Part shown: in pieces, positions 1 through 9,083 of the stretch | Layout of the letters: each line of letters starts with the position of its first letter | Numbering within the stretch: the first letter of the stretch is position 1 | Origin: a virus | DNA length: 64,000 nt | IMG/VR virus record: IMGVR_UViG_3300048016_000072 | Location: 1 to 64,000 of that record | Direction: 5' to 3' (one strand) | Made by a program: the position numbers and the translations under genes | Notes under the pieces: model-generated | The model's input: only the letters and a program-made list of their open reading frames with translations | Told to the model about the DNA's origin: nothing | Databases searched by the model: none

Positions 1-591
1 GGTGGTGGGGGAGTTGATACAAAAGGTGGTAATACAACAGTTAGTGGAGGAGGAGCAAGTATAACTGCCGAAGGTGGTGGTAGATCTGCTGTTTATGGTC
101 CATATCAAAGTCAATCACAAGCTCAAGCAAATGGTGGTTGTGGTGGTGGACACTCTAACTGGAGTTACGGTGGTTTAGGAAGCCAAGGAGGAAACGGTGG
201 TGGAGCTGGTGGAGAATCTAATAACACATCACGAGGTGGTGGTGGAGGTGGTGGTACTAATGCTGCTGGTGCACTTGGAACAAACTGTAATGGTTATGGT
301 AGACGAGGTGGTAATGGTGGTGGCGGTAAATCACATACATGGTTAAACTCTAACTCTATCTACTATGGTGGAGGAGGAGGTGGGGGAGGAGAACCTGGAA
401 CCAACGCTTATAACACTGGATGTGGCGGACCTGTAATGGGTGGTCAAGGTGGTGGAGGTAACGGTGCGGTAGCAGGAGGAACTGCTAATAGTGGGGACAC
501 GAATACAGGCGGTGGAGGCGGTGGAACACAAGGGAATGGTATTGGTGGTTCAGGTGGATCAGGAATAGTTTTAATTAGATACGTATTATAA
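1..591 (+). CDS. Glycine-rich tail adhesin tip (5'-truncated)
   Basis: The reading frame is open from the first base of the window and stops at TAA 589-591, so only the C-terminal 196 residues are visible. They are dominated by Gly runs with scattered Asn, Ser and Thr, and the protein ends GGSGGSGIVLIRYVL. This 'G-S-G-(I/V)-V-x-I-R-Y' ending is familiar from glycine-rich phage and bacterial surface proteins. Such domains often form polyglycine-II-like bundles at the tips of tail fibres, where they contact the receptor. The next gene starts 1 nt after the stop (TAA-T-ATG), so the two are probably co-translated. Seen: Gly-rich composition and terminal motif. Inferred: virion receptor-binding role. 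The N-terminus and the full length are unknown. Confidence 0.75.
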   Translation, partial: GGGGVDTKGGNTTVSGGGASITAEGGGRSAVYGPYQSQSQAQANGGCGGGHSNWSYGGLGSQGGNGGGAGGESNNTSRGGGGGGGTNAAGALGTNCNGYGRRGGNGGGGKSHTWLNSNSIYYGGGGGGGGEPGTNAYNTGCGGPVMGGQGGGGNGAVAGGTANSGDTNTGGGGGGTQGNGIGGSGGSGIVLIRYVL

Positions 592-592
592 T

Positions 593-940
593 ATGTCACA
601 TTTTGCATTAGTAGATAAGGATGATATAGTTGTTAACGTAATAGTTGCTGAACAAGATTTTATTGACTCAGGTGCTGTAGGAGATCCCTCAAGATGGATA
701 CAAACATCTTACAATACTTACGGAGGACAACATAGATTAGGAGGAACACCACTAAGAAAGAACTTTGCTGGTGTTGGCATGTTTTATGATAGAGTAAGAG
801 ATGCCTTTTATTTTCCACAACCTAGTCCTAGATTTACATTTGATGAGGAGACTTGTTTATGGTCATATCCTCCAAAACCAGATGATGGACAAGAATATAT
901 TTACAACTATGTTCTTGATGACTGGGAAGTTTTTAGTTAA
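593..940 (+). CDS. Small virion-associated protein, marine-phage type
   Basis: This 115-residue protein begins MSHFALVDKDDIVVNVIVAE and contains a W-x-Q-T-S-Y-N-T segment, a G-x-F-Y-D-x-x-x-D-A-F-Y block and a Pro/Trp-rich end (WSYPPKPDDG). This layout resembles the short tail-associated proteins that cyanophages and pelagiphages often encode next to fibre genes; that is a memory of the family pattern, not a search result. It starts 1 nt after the glycine-rich gene and precedes a fibre gene, which fits an accessory role in the tail. No enzymatic motif, signal peptide or membrane segment is visible. The exact function is unknown. Confidence 0.7.
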   Translation: MSHFALVDKDDIVVNVIVAEQDFIDSGAVGDPSRWIQTSYNTYGGQHRLGGTPLRKNFAGVGMFYDRVRDAFYFPQPSPRFTFDEETCLWSYPPKPDDGQEYIYNYVLDDWEVFS

Positions 941-941
941 C

Positions 942-963
942 TTATACTATACAGATAGTATAA
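942..963 (+). repeat. Perfect 9-bp inverted repeat (hairpin)
   Basis: TTATACTAT (942-950) and ATAGTATAA (955-963) are exact reverse complements with a 4-nt loop (ACAG), lying 1 nt after the stop of the 593-940 gene. No T-run follows, so it is not a canonical intrinsic terminator. It could be an mRNA 3'-end stabiliser or a protein-binding palindrome. AT-only stems of this size also arise by chance in AT-rich DNA. Confidence 0.4.
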
Positions 964-996
964 AAATAAGATTACATAAATAGATAAGAGTAGGTT

Positions 997-3546
997 ATGA
1001 ACAAACAAAGGAAGACCTCCCATATACTTAACGTATTTCAATATGATCATACTACTGGAGCAGTAACGCTTCCAGCTGGTTTATCATTACCTACACCAGA
1101 TAGTACTGACAACTCGACAAAAGTTGCCACTACTGCTTGGATACGTGCGTATGTAGGATCGTTATCTTATGCTACAGCTTCATCTGTTGAAACTGCAATG
1201 GCAAATCTTGTTGCATCAGCACCTACTACTCTTAATACATTAAACGAGTTAGCAACAGCTTTGGGTAATGATCCAAACTTTGCTACTACTATTACCACAT
1301 CAATAGGGACTAAAGTACCTCAGTCAAGAACAATAACTATCAACGGAACTGCATACGATTTATCTGCGGATAGAGCTTGGACTATTGCATCAGGTGTTAC
1401 ATCGTTTAACACTAGAACTGGAGCTATTACATTAACTTCAGGTGATGTTACTGGAGCATTAGGATTTACTCCTTACAACGCAACAAATCCAAGTGGATAT
1501 ATTAGCGGAATTACAAGTGCAATGGTTACTGGAGCACTTGGTTATACTCCATATAATTCGTCAAATCCTAGTGGTTATATCTCAGGCATTACATCTTTGA
1601 TGGTAACAAATGCTTTAGGATATACTCCTTACAATTCTAGCAATCCTGCTGGATATATTACTGCTTCTGCTTTAACTTCATACTTACCATTATCAGGTGG
1701 TAATATGACTGGAAATCTAAGACTTGTAAGTATTAGCGGTAATGACCAAACGGTAGAAAATACTTATGGAGCATATTTACACTTAGGAGCTTGGGGAGTA
1801 GGTCGTACAGATGCAACTGCCGTGTTAGTCAATACTGCATATAGAGCTGATTATGCAGATGCACTTTTTGATATGAATATATCGAGATTTACTAATAACT
1901 CAGGCTATATTACAAGTTCTGCATTAGGGGCATATTTACCTTTATCAGGAGGAACATTAACTGGAACAGTTACTGTAAATGGAGGTTATTCATTTGTTGC
2001 AGGAGGCTACAATAACAACGGTGGTTTTGCTATGAATAATGGTGGACAATACTGGGGATTAATGTGGAATATGGCTACTAATGATTGGCGATTAGGTAGA
2101 GGTTCACAGACTGCACAGAATGGTTGGAATCTAAGATGGGATTCAGGAGATAATGTTTTTATTAATCAGCACTTATATCTTAATAACAACTACGGATCTA
2201 CAATAGTAGGTGCTTATTCATCTACTGTTTATCAAGGTGTTTTTGCAATGGGAGATGCTTATAAGCTCCCATTAAATGGTTCATCACCTGGCTCTTTGTA
2301 TGGTTTAGCATGGTCTCATCCTAATGCAGGTGGTCAAGCAGGGTATCTAAATGACCACGGTTTGCTTGTAATGGTAAACGGGCTTACTTATGCTTCTATT
2401 TCATCTAATATTTGGACAAGAGGTAGCTTAAATGCAAATACAAACGTAAACGCAACAAGTGGTTATTTCTATGGTTCAGGAAGCATTCGTTGTGGAGATA
2501 TGTGGGGTGGTGCAGGTTTGTATCGTCCTAGTGGTTCAATGGTATTTGGTATTGAAAATAGCGATTGGATTTTCTCAAAAGGTGCAGTAACTCAGGCTTA
2601 TTTTGGTGGAGGAGATGGTAATCTTTGGATGCGTTGGGCTGGAGACTGGTTGTCTAATTTATTAGGTGCAAAAGCTACTCACAGAGGGGAAGGTTCAAAC
2701 TATGTTGACTACTCTCGTTATGTTTATAACAACGGAGCATACTCAGGTTCAGGTTGGATAGAGCCATCTGACTTAGGTGTGAGATATGCGGCTTCGGCTG
2801 GTTATGCAAGTAGTGCAGGTTCTGCAGGTTCTGCTGGAAACTCTGATACTGTTGATGGCTACCATATGAATCAGGCTGTTACAGTTAATGCATCACCTAC
2901 TTTTCAAGAAGTTTATGCTAACGGTTGGTTTAGGAGTACTGGATATTCAGGGCACTATAATCCAACAAATGGAGCTCACTGGTATCCAAATGATAATTCC
3001 TATGGAACTTGGAAAATACATGGTAGTAGAAATGGATGGGGAGGTCATGTAACTAATCATAATTACATTCTCTCTTTAATGCTTAATACAAGTGGAGACT
3101 ATGGTTTCTTAACTGAGAATGGTAATTGGTGGAACTTATTCTATAACAACGGTAATAACTGTTGGGGTATAGGAACAGACAATACATATTCAGGAGATGG
3201 TTTCCGTTGTATTAAATATGGTTCTGCGCAATACGGTTGGACTACTTGGTCTGATAGACGCGCAAAAGAAAATATTGCTAGTATTACAGGAGCATTAGAT
3301 ACGGTACTTGCAATGCGCGGAGTATATTTTAACTACATTCAAGACGAAGCTAAAAATAAACGCGTAGGATTTATTGCTCAAGAACTAGAACAGGTATTGC
3401 CTGAAGCAGTTAGATACGCAGAAGAGATTGATGAATACAGCGTAGAATATGCCCAAATCGTATCTGTTTTAGCAGAAGCTATAAAAGAGCAAAATGCAAA
3501 GATTACAAGACTAGAATCATTGGTAGAACAATTAACTAACAACTAA
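997..3546 (+). CDS. Tail fibre with S74 intramolecular chaperone
   Basis: An 849-residue fibre. The N-terminal part carries 'STKVATTAWIRAYV', a frequent element near phage fibre N-termini. Residues about 149-221 hold three copies of a (G/N)ALG(F/Y)TPYN-x-x-NP-x-GYI repeat, and 'YLPLSGG-x-(M/L)TG' recurs. The long middle is rich in Gly, Asn, Trp and Tyr, as expected of a beta-helical shaft. The C-terminus (about 750-849) is a peptidase S74 intramolecular chaperone: WSDRRAKEN places S752 and K757 five residues apart, matching the Ser/Lys autocleavage pair of endosialidase-type fibres, followed by VGFIAQELEQVLPEAV and a terminal coiled coil. The family trimerises the fibre and then cleaves itself off. 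Expected role: receptor-binding fibre. The start ATG at 997 lies 33 nt after the 942-963 hairpin. Confidence 0.9.
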   Translation: MNKQRKTSHILNVFQYDHTTGAVTLPAGLSLPTPDSTDNSTKVATTAWIRAYVGSLSYATASSVETAMANLVASAPTTLNTLNELATALGNDPNFATTITTSIGTKVPQSRTITINGTAYDLSADRAWTIASGVTSFNTRTGAITLTSGDVTGALGFTPYNATNPSGYISGITSAMVTGALGYTPYNSSNPSGYISGITSLMVTNALGYTPYNSSNPAGYITASALTSYLPLSGGNMTGNLRLVSISGNDQTVENTYGAYLHLGAWGVGRTDATAVLVNTAYRADYADALFDMNISRFTNNSGYITSSALGAYLPLSGGTLTGTVTVNGGYSFVAGGYNNNGGFAMNNGGQYWGLMWNMATNDWRLGRGSQTAQNGWNLRWDSGDNVFINQHLYLNNNYGSTIVGAYSSTVYQGVFAMGDAYKLPLNGSSPGSLYGLAWSHPNAGGQAGYLNDHGLLVMVNGLTYASISSNIWTRGSLNANTNVNATSGYFYGSGSIRCGDMWGGAGLYRPSGSMVFGIENSDWIFSKGAVTQAYFGGGDGNLWMRWAGDWLSNLLGAKATHRGEGSNYVDYSRYVYNNGAYSGSGWIEPSDLGVRYAASAGYASSAGSAGSAGNSDTVDGYHMNQAVTVNASPTFQEVYANGWFRSTGYSGHYNPTNGAHWYPNDNSYGTWKIHGSRNGWGGHVTNHNYILSLMLNTSGDYGFLTENGNWWNLFYNNGNNCWGIGTDNTYSGDGFRCIKYGSAQYGWTTWSDRRAKENIASITGALDTVLAMRGVYFNYIQDEAKNKRVGFIAQELEQVLPEAVRYAEEIDEYSVEYAQIVSVLAEAIKEQNAKITRLESLVEQLTNN

Positions 3547-3550
3547 ACAT

Positions 3551-3751
3551 ATGGCATTTAAGATTAACACGCCTATAGGCACAAATGAGGGAATCGTTAC
3601 TGGGGCGTATGTACGCATAAGTGGATATGATGTAAACAAAAACGGTAATGTAGTTTTTATTATTGACATCTTTAAAGATAAAGATTCATCAATGCATGAA
3701 ACTGCATATATCCTAATAAACTACAGTCAAAAGAGATTGGTATATCATTAG
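3551..3751 (+). CDS. N-terminal half of a frame-split small virion protein
   Basis: Sixty-six residues starting MAFKINTPIGTNEGIVTGAYVRISGY. This matches the start of the intact downstream protein at 3970-4401 (MALKITTQIGTDKGITSEAYVRISNY) almost residue for residue. After about residue 55 the similarity leaves this frame and continues in the frame of the next reading frame (3760-3957). The last residues here (YSQKRLVYH) are therefore probably out-of-frame translation ending at TAG 3749-3751. The unit is best read as one gene of about 135 residues with a -1 shift between about 3700 and 3750. Whether that is a programmed frameshift, a mutation or a sequencing error cannot be told from the sequence alone. 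Confidence 0.6.
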   Translation: MAFKINTPIGTNEGIVTGAYVRISGYDVNKNGNVVFIIDIFKDKDSSMHETAYILINYSQKRLVYH

Positions 3752-3759
3752 ATCTAAAG

Positions 3760-3957
3760 ATGACTAATCGTATTGCTTATATAAAGACTATTACTAAGCA
3801 AGTTGATGGAGTTGATACAGAGATGGAAGAAACCTTCTATAAGAAAGTATCTGACTTGTCAGTATTTGAAACAAAGACTATCTTTGAAGTAGGATATGAA
3901 AAGCTTGGTGAAAAACTAGCATCTTTATACGGAGAAGAAAACATTGAAACAGTTTAA
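3760..3957 (+). CDS. C-terminal half of a frame-split small virion protein
   Basis: Sixty-five residues. Its end (VSDLSVFETKTIFEVGYEKL, then GEKLASLYGEENIETV) aligns with the end of the intact paralogue at 3970-4401 (SVPDLSSAEGVDIFAFGYSH, then LKAKLVGLFGAENVVDC). The frame is open upstream of the ATG back to a TGA at 3697-3699, and the residues encoded there (LQSKEIGISLDLK) also fit the paralogue. This suggests the ATG at 3760 is internal rather than a true start. Together with 3551-3751 it forms a second, diverged copy of the neighbouring gene. Function unknown; the position between two fibre genes suggests a tail-associated role. Confidence 0.55.
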   Translation: MTNRIAYIKTITKQVDGVDTEMEETFYKKVSDLSVFETKTIFEVGYEKLGEKLASLYGEENIETV

Positions 3958-3969
3958 ACAAAACATATT

Positions 3970-4401
3970 ATGGCATTAAAAATCACTACCCAAATCGGGA
4001 CAGACAAAGGCATCACATCAGAAGCTTATGTGCGTATCTCAAACTACCAACTATCTAAGTTTGGTTCAGCTAACTTCCAAGTAGAAATCTTCCAATCAGA
4101 AGAAGATGCAACACCAGCAACTAATGGTATGCCAGGAATGCTTGCAGGACAAGCTCGTAACCAACAGATTGGTGATACAATCTATGTTCAACTTACTAAG
4201 CAAGAAGAGCGTACAATGAGCTATCCAACAGTAGGTTTAGATGCTGATGGTAATCAACTACCTGATCGTGTTGAAACTATTACAGTTTCAGTACCAGACT
4301 TATCTTCTGCAGAAGGTGTTGATATCTTTGCATTTGGATACTCACACTTAAAGGCTAAGTTAGTTGGTTTATTTGGAGCAGAGAACGTAGTTGACTGCTA
4401 A
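3970..4401 (+). CDS. Small tail-associated protein (intact paralogue)
   Basis: A 143-residue soluble protein starting MALKITTQIGTDKGITSEAY. It has a beta-rich N-terminal half, a Gly/Met-rich insertion at about 55-68 (NGMPGMLAGQARNQ) that the split upstream copy lacks, and an amphipathic C-terminal segment FGYSHLKAKLVGLFGAENVV. It is the intact member of a tandem pair with 3551-3957. No known catalytic motif was recognised. Lying between two S74-type fibres, it may be a fibre-attachment or assembly factor, but that rests on context only. Confidence 0.7.
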   Translation: MALKITTQIGTDKGITSEAYVRISNYQLSKFGSANFQVEIFQSEEDATPATNGMPGMLAGQARNQQIGDTIYVQLTKQEERTMSYPTVGLDADGNQLPDRVETITVSVPDLSSAEGVDIFAFGYSHLKAKLVGLFGAENVVDC

Positions 4402-4408
4402 TAAATAA

Positions 4409-4424
4409 GTATCTTATAGTATAC
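4409..4424 (+). promoter_or_regulatory. Weak match to the shared late motif
   Basis: GTATCTTATAGTATAC lies 11 nt before the ATG at 4436. It matches 13 of 16 positions of the motif copy at 9145-9160 (GTATATTATAGTGTAG). It is weaker than the other copies and could be chance in AT-rich DNA. Confidence 0.25.
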
Positions 4425-4435
4425 CCTAGTTGATA

Positions 4436-6169
4436 ATGAATAAGCCGTTAAACCTAAAAGACTTTATAAAGAAAGATTGCAATGGTGATGTAGTATTACC
4501 AGGGAATCTTACTGTTACAAAGTTTATAAAAGCCCATACTCCATCTGTATTTGATGACTCAAATACTGTTCCTACAACAGCTTGGGTTAGAGATGTATTA
4601 TCAACATATAATGTTGGTACAGGAAGTAAGTGGTATACAGGTACAACGGCTCCACAAGACTCATTTGGTTTGAACAACGACATGTACCTTATTACTATGT
4701 CAGGTACTTTCTATAGAAAAGAAAGTGACTCATGGGTAGTAAAGGGTACAATTGTCGGTGGTCAAGGTCCTGCAGGTAATACTGGTCCAGCTGGTCCGCA
4801 AGGATTAAAAGGAGATACAGGTTTAACTGGTCCTCAAGGACCTATTGGATTAACAGGTCCTGCTGGTCCAAAAGGTGATACTGGTGCAGCTAGTACAGTT
4901 CCAGGCCCTGTAGGTCCTCAAGGTTCACAAGGACTTAAAGGAGACAAAGGAGACCGCGGTAATACAGGTGCAACTGGTGCTACCGGTCCTCAAGGACTAC
5001 AAGGTATCCCAGGATGTTCTGGTGCAGAAGGTGCTATAGGACCACAAGGTCCTGTTGGCCCTGTTGGACCACAAGGAGCTACAGGTTTGCAAGGACCAAA
5101 AGGAGACAAGGGTGATAAAGGGGAAACAGGTATACAAGGACTTGTGGGTCCAAGAGGTCCTCAAGGGGATAAAGGTAATGATGGTGCACAAGGTGTTCAA
5201 GGTATACAGGGTTCTATTGGTGCATCAGGTACTGGATTAACTTTACTCGGTACTGTTGCAGACGTTGCTTCTTTACCTACATCTGGTAACACACAAGGTG
5301 ATGCATACATTGTTACGAGTCCTAATGGTGACTTATATGTATGGAGTGCATCTGCTGGTGTATGGGAAAACGTTGGTAACATTGTTGGACCGCAAGGACC
5401 ACAAGGTATTCAAGGTGTTAAGGGAGATAAAGGAGATCAAGGTATTGCAGGTGTTAAAGGTGATACTGGAGCAAAAGGGGATAAAGGGGACACTGGTAAT
5501 AACGGTGCTGCTGCAACTATTGCTCTTGGTACTGTAACAACTGGAGCTGCTGGTACAGATGCTGCTATTACAAACTCTGGTACAACAGCTGCTGCTATAT
5601 TCAACTTTACTATTCCAAGAGGAGCTAAAGGTGATATAGGAACAGCAGCTACTATTAGTTTAGGTACTGTTACTACAGGTGCAGCTGGAAGTGCTGCAGC
5701 AATAACAAACAGTGGTACTAATGTAGCTGCAATATTTGATTTTACAATACCCCAAGGTATTAAAGGTGACAAAGGCGACAAAGGTGATGCTGGTACTGGT
5801 TTTGATGCTATTTTTCCAGCAACTAATAACGCTCTTGTTATATCAAACGGTACAGAAACAGCTGCATTTACAAACCCTAATATCTATGTTAGTGGTAACA
5901 ACTTATATGCAGGAGCTTTCTATCAAACATCATCAAGAACAAAGAAGACAGATATTAGTGACTTTACATCTTCTGCTTTAGATATTATCAACAAGACTAA
6001 GATTGTAAACTTTGTGTATAAAGCTGATCCTACAGTAAAACATATAGGATTTATAGCAGAAGATACTCCAGCAGAACTGGCAACAGTTAATCACGACACG
6101 ATGGATATCCCATCAACTATTGCAATACTTTTAAAAGCAGTTCAGGAACTACAAGAAAAGCTTAAGTAA
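4436..6169 (+). CDS. Collagen-like tail fibre with S74-type C-terminus
   Basis: A 577-residue protein. The frame extends 6 nt further to a TTG, but the ATG at 4436 is preferred. The N-terminus contains '[13 protein letters not shown]', the same kind of element as in the 997-3546 fibre. Collagen-like Gly-X-Y arrays occupy about 108-263 and 318-358, rich in GPQGxxG and KGDKGD, which favour collagen triple helices. Between and after them are short beta domains, including two near-copies of '[19 protein letters not shown]' (about 360-440). The C-terminus resembles the S74 chaperone: SSRTKKTDI with S499 and K504 in a +5 spacing, then [14 protein letters not shown] and a terminal coiled coil. Expected role: trimeric side or tail fibre. 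The cleavage motif is less canonical than in its neighbour, so autocleavage is uncertain. Confidence 0.88.
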   Translation: MNKPLNLKDFIKKDCNGDVVLPGNLTVTKFIKAHTPSVFDDSNTVPTTAWVRDVLSTYNVGTGSKWYTGTTAPQDSFGLNNDMYLITMSGTFYRKESDSWVVKGTIVGGQGPAGNTGPAGPQGLKGDTGLTGPQGPIGLTGPAGPKGDTGAASTVPGPVGPQGSQGLKGDKGDRGNTGATGATGPQGLQGIPGCSGAEGAIGPQGPVGPVGPQGATGLQGPKGDKGDKGETGIQGLVGPRGPQGDKGNDGAQGVQGIQGSIGASGTGLTLLGTVADVASLPTSGNTQGDAYIVTSPNGDLYVWSASAGVWENVGNIVGPQGPQGIQGVKGDKGDQGIAGVKGDTGAKGDKGDTGNNGAAATIALGTVTTGAAGTDAAITNSGTTAAAIFNFTIPRGAKGDIGTAATISLGTVTTGAAGSAAAITNSGTNVAAIFDFTIPQGIKGDKGDKGDAGTGFDAIFPATNNALVISNGTETAAFTNPNIYVSGNNLYAGAFYQTSSRTKKTDISDFTSSALDIINKTKIVNFVYKADPTVKHIGFIAEDTPAELATVNHDTMDIPSTIAILLKAVQELQEKLK

Positions 6170-6172
6170 TAC

Positions 6173-8473
6173 ATGAAGGTTAATGACGCTCTTGTAACAT
6201 TTGAAGAACTCAGCACAATGGGTTTTCCTGTAAAAGCAGGTACTAATCCTCCTATAAATAACAAGTGTGTTACAAAGGGGGAGGTTAATACTTACTATAC
6301 AGTTGATACAACAGTTAGTCCTTTCTCTACTTATACAGATAATAGATGTCCTAGATTTCAAGATCTAGTTGCAATTGCATGTACTCCGTTTGTTCCTACA
6401 ATGACACAGACTATTGTATCTCCAATAAATGGAGAAGCAATAACACCAGATTGTACAGATGATTTTGTTTATAAGTTTCAGATTAGTGCTGGAGCCGGAA
6501 CATGGAAACCTGGAGGAGTACCTAGATTTGTTAACTATATTCCTGCTGGTATTGAGATTACATCTTTTAGATATGTCTACTATGATGGTAAAGCTATTGG
6601 TCCTGGTGCTAATGATTGGCCTTTACCAACGTCTGATTATTATGATGTAGTTACACTAACAAGTTCACATATTGATATTGCTTTATATAAACCAATTGGC
6701 GATGGTCATAACTATACAGTAGCTTTTAATGCTAGAGTAACAGGAGGTGGTGCAACTTATACTAATACAGCTAGTTTTTTTGCATTAGGATGTGATGGTT
6801 TAGTTACTATTGAAGCAGCAAAAACATTTACTATAAGTCCAACAACTCTTGGTATTAGCATTACAACAGATCAATCGACGATTGTTGACTGCACAACATT
6901 AAAGAGATATATTGTTAATGTTACAAACACTGGTTGTAAAGTTAGTGGTGGTACTTTAACTGTTGATTTACCAGCTGGTTTATACCTGGATGCATTCGAA
7001 AAGATTTTCTATGACGATCAACTATGCCCAGCACCTACCAGTGACTATTATACTTTAGATACATATCAACAGAATCAAAGTGGTGGTAATATCAGCATTA
7101 CTTTAAAGAAACCAATTAGCTCTGGTTTTAATTACACATTGTTCTTTTATGCTTATTCTGGTACAGCTGATCACACTGTATCTGCAGCAATTACTAGTGG
7201 TACGTTTACAGCAAGTACAACAAACACAAGTTCTTATACTACAATACCATCAGTAACGTATTATGAGTTAATCGGTTGTAGTCCTTCTGATTATGCGTTT
7301 ACAACGATTGTACCTCTTGGTATAAATAATAGATATGTGTTACCATCAAATGGTGCTTTCTATACTTATGCAGGTGGTACAGTAACTCAGTGTACAGTTC
7401 CTCCAGCTTATAATGGATCAATCCAACGCACAACCTCTTATAATTGTTGTGACGATGTCCCTAACTGGCAGAATAATGGCACGTATGATTGCTATGGTAC
7501 ATGTGATAAGTATTATGTTCAGACAGATATAGCTGGTCCTTGTTCATCAACAAACGGACAAACAAGACAAGGAGCTGTTTATCAATATAACTCAGCAGAT
7601 TGTGGTGGATGTTGTGGACAATCAACTTCACAAGTAGCAGGACCTAATGCGATTGGTACATATCATACTTGTAGTAATGGTACAGTTAATCAAACTTCTG
7701 TATATCAAAATAGCAATACTTGTTATGGTGGACCATATATCTATTTATTAAACGGTACGTGGCTATCTTATAACCCATCTAACTCATACCCATCAACAAC
7801 ATCTAACTGTCAAGATACAGGATCAGCTTATTGCCAAGGATCAAACTGGGTTATTAATCAGTATCAAGCAAATAGTTGTTCATCAGCATCTTGTGGTGTT
7901 CGTGTTATTGAGTATAACTCTGTGGCTAACGGTTGTTATGATCCATGTGCTGGAAACACTGCACCAATATTTACTTATCAGAATTATACAAGCTGTTACG
8001 AATGCTATAACGCTCCTGTTTATAAAGACACAAATAGCTGCTCATCAACAAATGGTCAATACTATGTTGAGAATCAAGCAGGGAATAAAGTTTATGTGGG
8101 AGGTCAACCAACAGGAGTTTCTTGTAACTATACATCTAACTGCCAGGATACTGGTTCTGCATACTGTCAAGGTCCTAATTGGGTGATTAATCAAGCTCAA
8201 CAAAACCCTTGTTCTTCAACAAGTTGTGGTGTTAGAGTTATTGAATACAACTCAGTAAGCAATGGTTGCTATACTCCTCCACCTGCTTGTATATCATGGA
8301 GAATGGATAACTATAACGGATTTGGCTTAACTGATTACATTGAGTGGACTGATTGCAGTAACCATTTACAATCAGATGCTATATCAGATGGTTCATTCTT
8401 GACAATCTGTTTCAAAGAAGGAACAAGCGTATCATACAGTTACTCAACACCTAATGAGCTGGGGCCTTGCTAG
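6173..8473 (+). CDS. Cysteine-rich repeat adhesin-like virion protein
   Basis: A 766-residue protein starting 3 nt after the collagen-like fibre. Residues about 70-370 contain two beta-sandwich modules resembling DUF11-type domains (for example IVNVTNTGCKVSGGTLTVDL followed by PAGLYLDAFEKIFY). From about 400 the protein is rich in Cys, Tyr, Asn and Ser. A unit of about 45 residues occurs twice, 333 nt apart, beginning SNCQDTGSAYCQG and including SCGVRVIEYNSV-x-NGCY. The many paired cysteines suggest disulphide-stabilised or metal-binding knots, unusual for a cytoplasmic protein but reasonable for a virion surface protein. There is no signal peptide. It terminates with TAG, so TAG is a stop codon here. 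Adhesin function is inferred from context. Confidence 0.75.
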   Translation: MKVNDALVTFEELSTMGFPVKAGTNPPINNKCVTKGEVNTYYTVDTTVSPFSTYTDNRCPRFQDLVAIACTPFVPTMTQTIVSPINGEAITPDCTDDFVYKFQISAGAGTWKPGGVPRFVNYIPAGIEITSFRYVYYDGKAIGPGANDWPLPTSDYYDVVTLTSSHIDIALYKPIGDGHNYTVAFNARVTGGGATYTNTASFFALGCDGLVTIEAAKTFTISPTTLGISITTDQSTIVDCTTLKRYIVNVTNTGCKVSGGTLTVDLPAGLYLDAFEKIFYDDQLCPAPTSDYYTLDTYQQNQSGGNISITLKKPISSGFNYTLFFYAYSGTADHTVSAAITSGTFTASTTNTSSYTTIPSVTYYELIGCSPSDYAFTTIVPLGINNRYVLPSNGAFYTYAGGTVTQCTVPPAYNGSIQRTTSYNCCDDVPNWQNNGTYDCYGTCDKYYVQTDIAGPCSSTNGQTRQGAVYQYNSADCGGCCGQSTSQVAGPNAIGTYHTCSNGTVNQTSVYQNSNTCYGGPYIYLLNGTWLSYNPSNSYPSTTSNCQDTGSAYCQGSNWVINQYQANSCSSASCGVRVIEYNSVANGCYDPCAGNTAPIFTYQNYTSCYECYNAPVYKDTNSCSSTNGQYYVENQAGNKVYVGGQPTGVSCNYTSNCQDTGSAYCQGPNWVINQAQQNPCSSTSCGVRVIEYNSVSNGCYTPPPACISWRMDNYNGFGLTDYIEWTDCSNHLQSDAISDGSFLTICFKEGTSVSYSYSTPNELGPC

Positions 8474-8488
8474 TCTGCCAGATTATAG

Positions 8489-8504
8489 GTATATTATAAT
8501 GTAG
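8489..8504 (+). promoter_or_regulatory. Candidate phage promoter motif, copy A
   Basis: GTATATTATAATGTAG, 29 nt before the ATG at 8534. It shares the pattern GTAWATTATWRWGTAG with copies at 9145, 14912, 25883, 28836 and 62437, all just upstream of plus-strand genes. It contains a TATAAT-like core. Function as a promoter is inferred. Confidence 0.5.
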
Positions 8505-8533
8505 TATATATTTACAAACCAAATACAACCATC

Positions 8534-9049
8534 ATGTCAAAAAACAATCTAGTTACTACCCTAAGCATTGGGGAGATTTACTTACTTGAGTCAGAGATCA
8601 ACGGACAAGTCGATCAACAGACTGGTGAGAAAGTTACAAAAGGAGTTCTTGGTCATCCTTTATCAATGGTTCACCGTTATTGGTTAACTGATTTATCAGA
8701 CACCATCGCTGCTCACAAAAAGACAGTTGATAAGTTACGTGAGGAGTTAATCACGAAGCTTGGTGAAGCTGATGATAAAGGTGGATACAACTTACCAATG
8801 ACTATTCCAGTTCTTGACGAAGAAGGTCAACCAAAGTTAGGAGAAGACGGTAAAGAGTTAAAGCAGTTCAACCCTAAGTTTGTTGAGTTTAACGAAGATA
8901 TGAACAAATTATTCGGTGAAACAAAAGATGTTTCTCACTATCCATTTACGATTGCCGCGTTTGATTTTAAAACAGACGAGTCCTACCCCGTGCTCTTCAA
9001 ACTCTTGAAGACAAAAAAAGAGGAAAAGCCAACTGCATCAGTTGAGTAA
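8534..9049 (+). CDS. Hypothetical protein in its own transcription unit
   Basis: A 171-residue, charged, soluble protein starting MSKNNLVTTLSIGEIYLLES. It has a helical middle (DLSDTIAAHKKTVDKLREEL) and an acidic/lysine-rich end. No family was recognised. Its setting stands out: a copy of the shared motif lies 29 nt upstream and a 9-bp hairpin with a T-run lies 35 nt downstream (9084-9120), so it looks like a single-gene unit between fibre genes. Such isolation often goes with proteins needed in large amounts, such as a decoration or scaffolding factor or an assembly chaperone, but nothing in the sequence decides between these. Confidence 0.7.
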   Translation: MSKNNLVTTLSIGEIYLLESEINGQVDQQTGEKVTKGVLGHPLSMVHRYWLTDLSDTIAAHKKTVDKLREELITKLGEADDKGGYNLPMTIPVLDEEGQPKLGEDGKELKQFNPKFVEFNEDMNKLFGETKDVSHYPFTIAAFDFKTDESYPVLFKLLKTKKEEKPTASVE

Positions 9050-9083
9050 TTCTAACCCTTATTATTCCTCATATAGTATAAGT

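Noticed and set aside
1-591. Repeated GGTGGT units that might suggest a repeat array or CRISPR
   Set aside because: No regular spacer structure; the repeats are in-frame Gly codons of an adhesin.
4430-4435. TTG start for the collagen-like fibre, adding two residues
   Set aside because: An ATG follows 6 nt later; no ribosome-binding signal favours the TTG.
5437-5781. 114-residue minus-strand frame opposite the collagen-like fibre
   Set aside because: It lies wholly antisense to a well-supported gene and its Pro/Val-rich product simply mirrors the Gly/Thr codon pattern of the fibre.
6173-8473. Alternative genetic code with TAG read as Gln, as in some crAss-like phages
   Set aside because: All long genes are open under the standard code and TAG is used as a sensible terminal stop (for example at 8471-8473 and 63990-63992).
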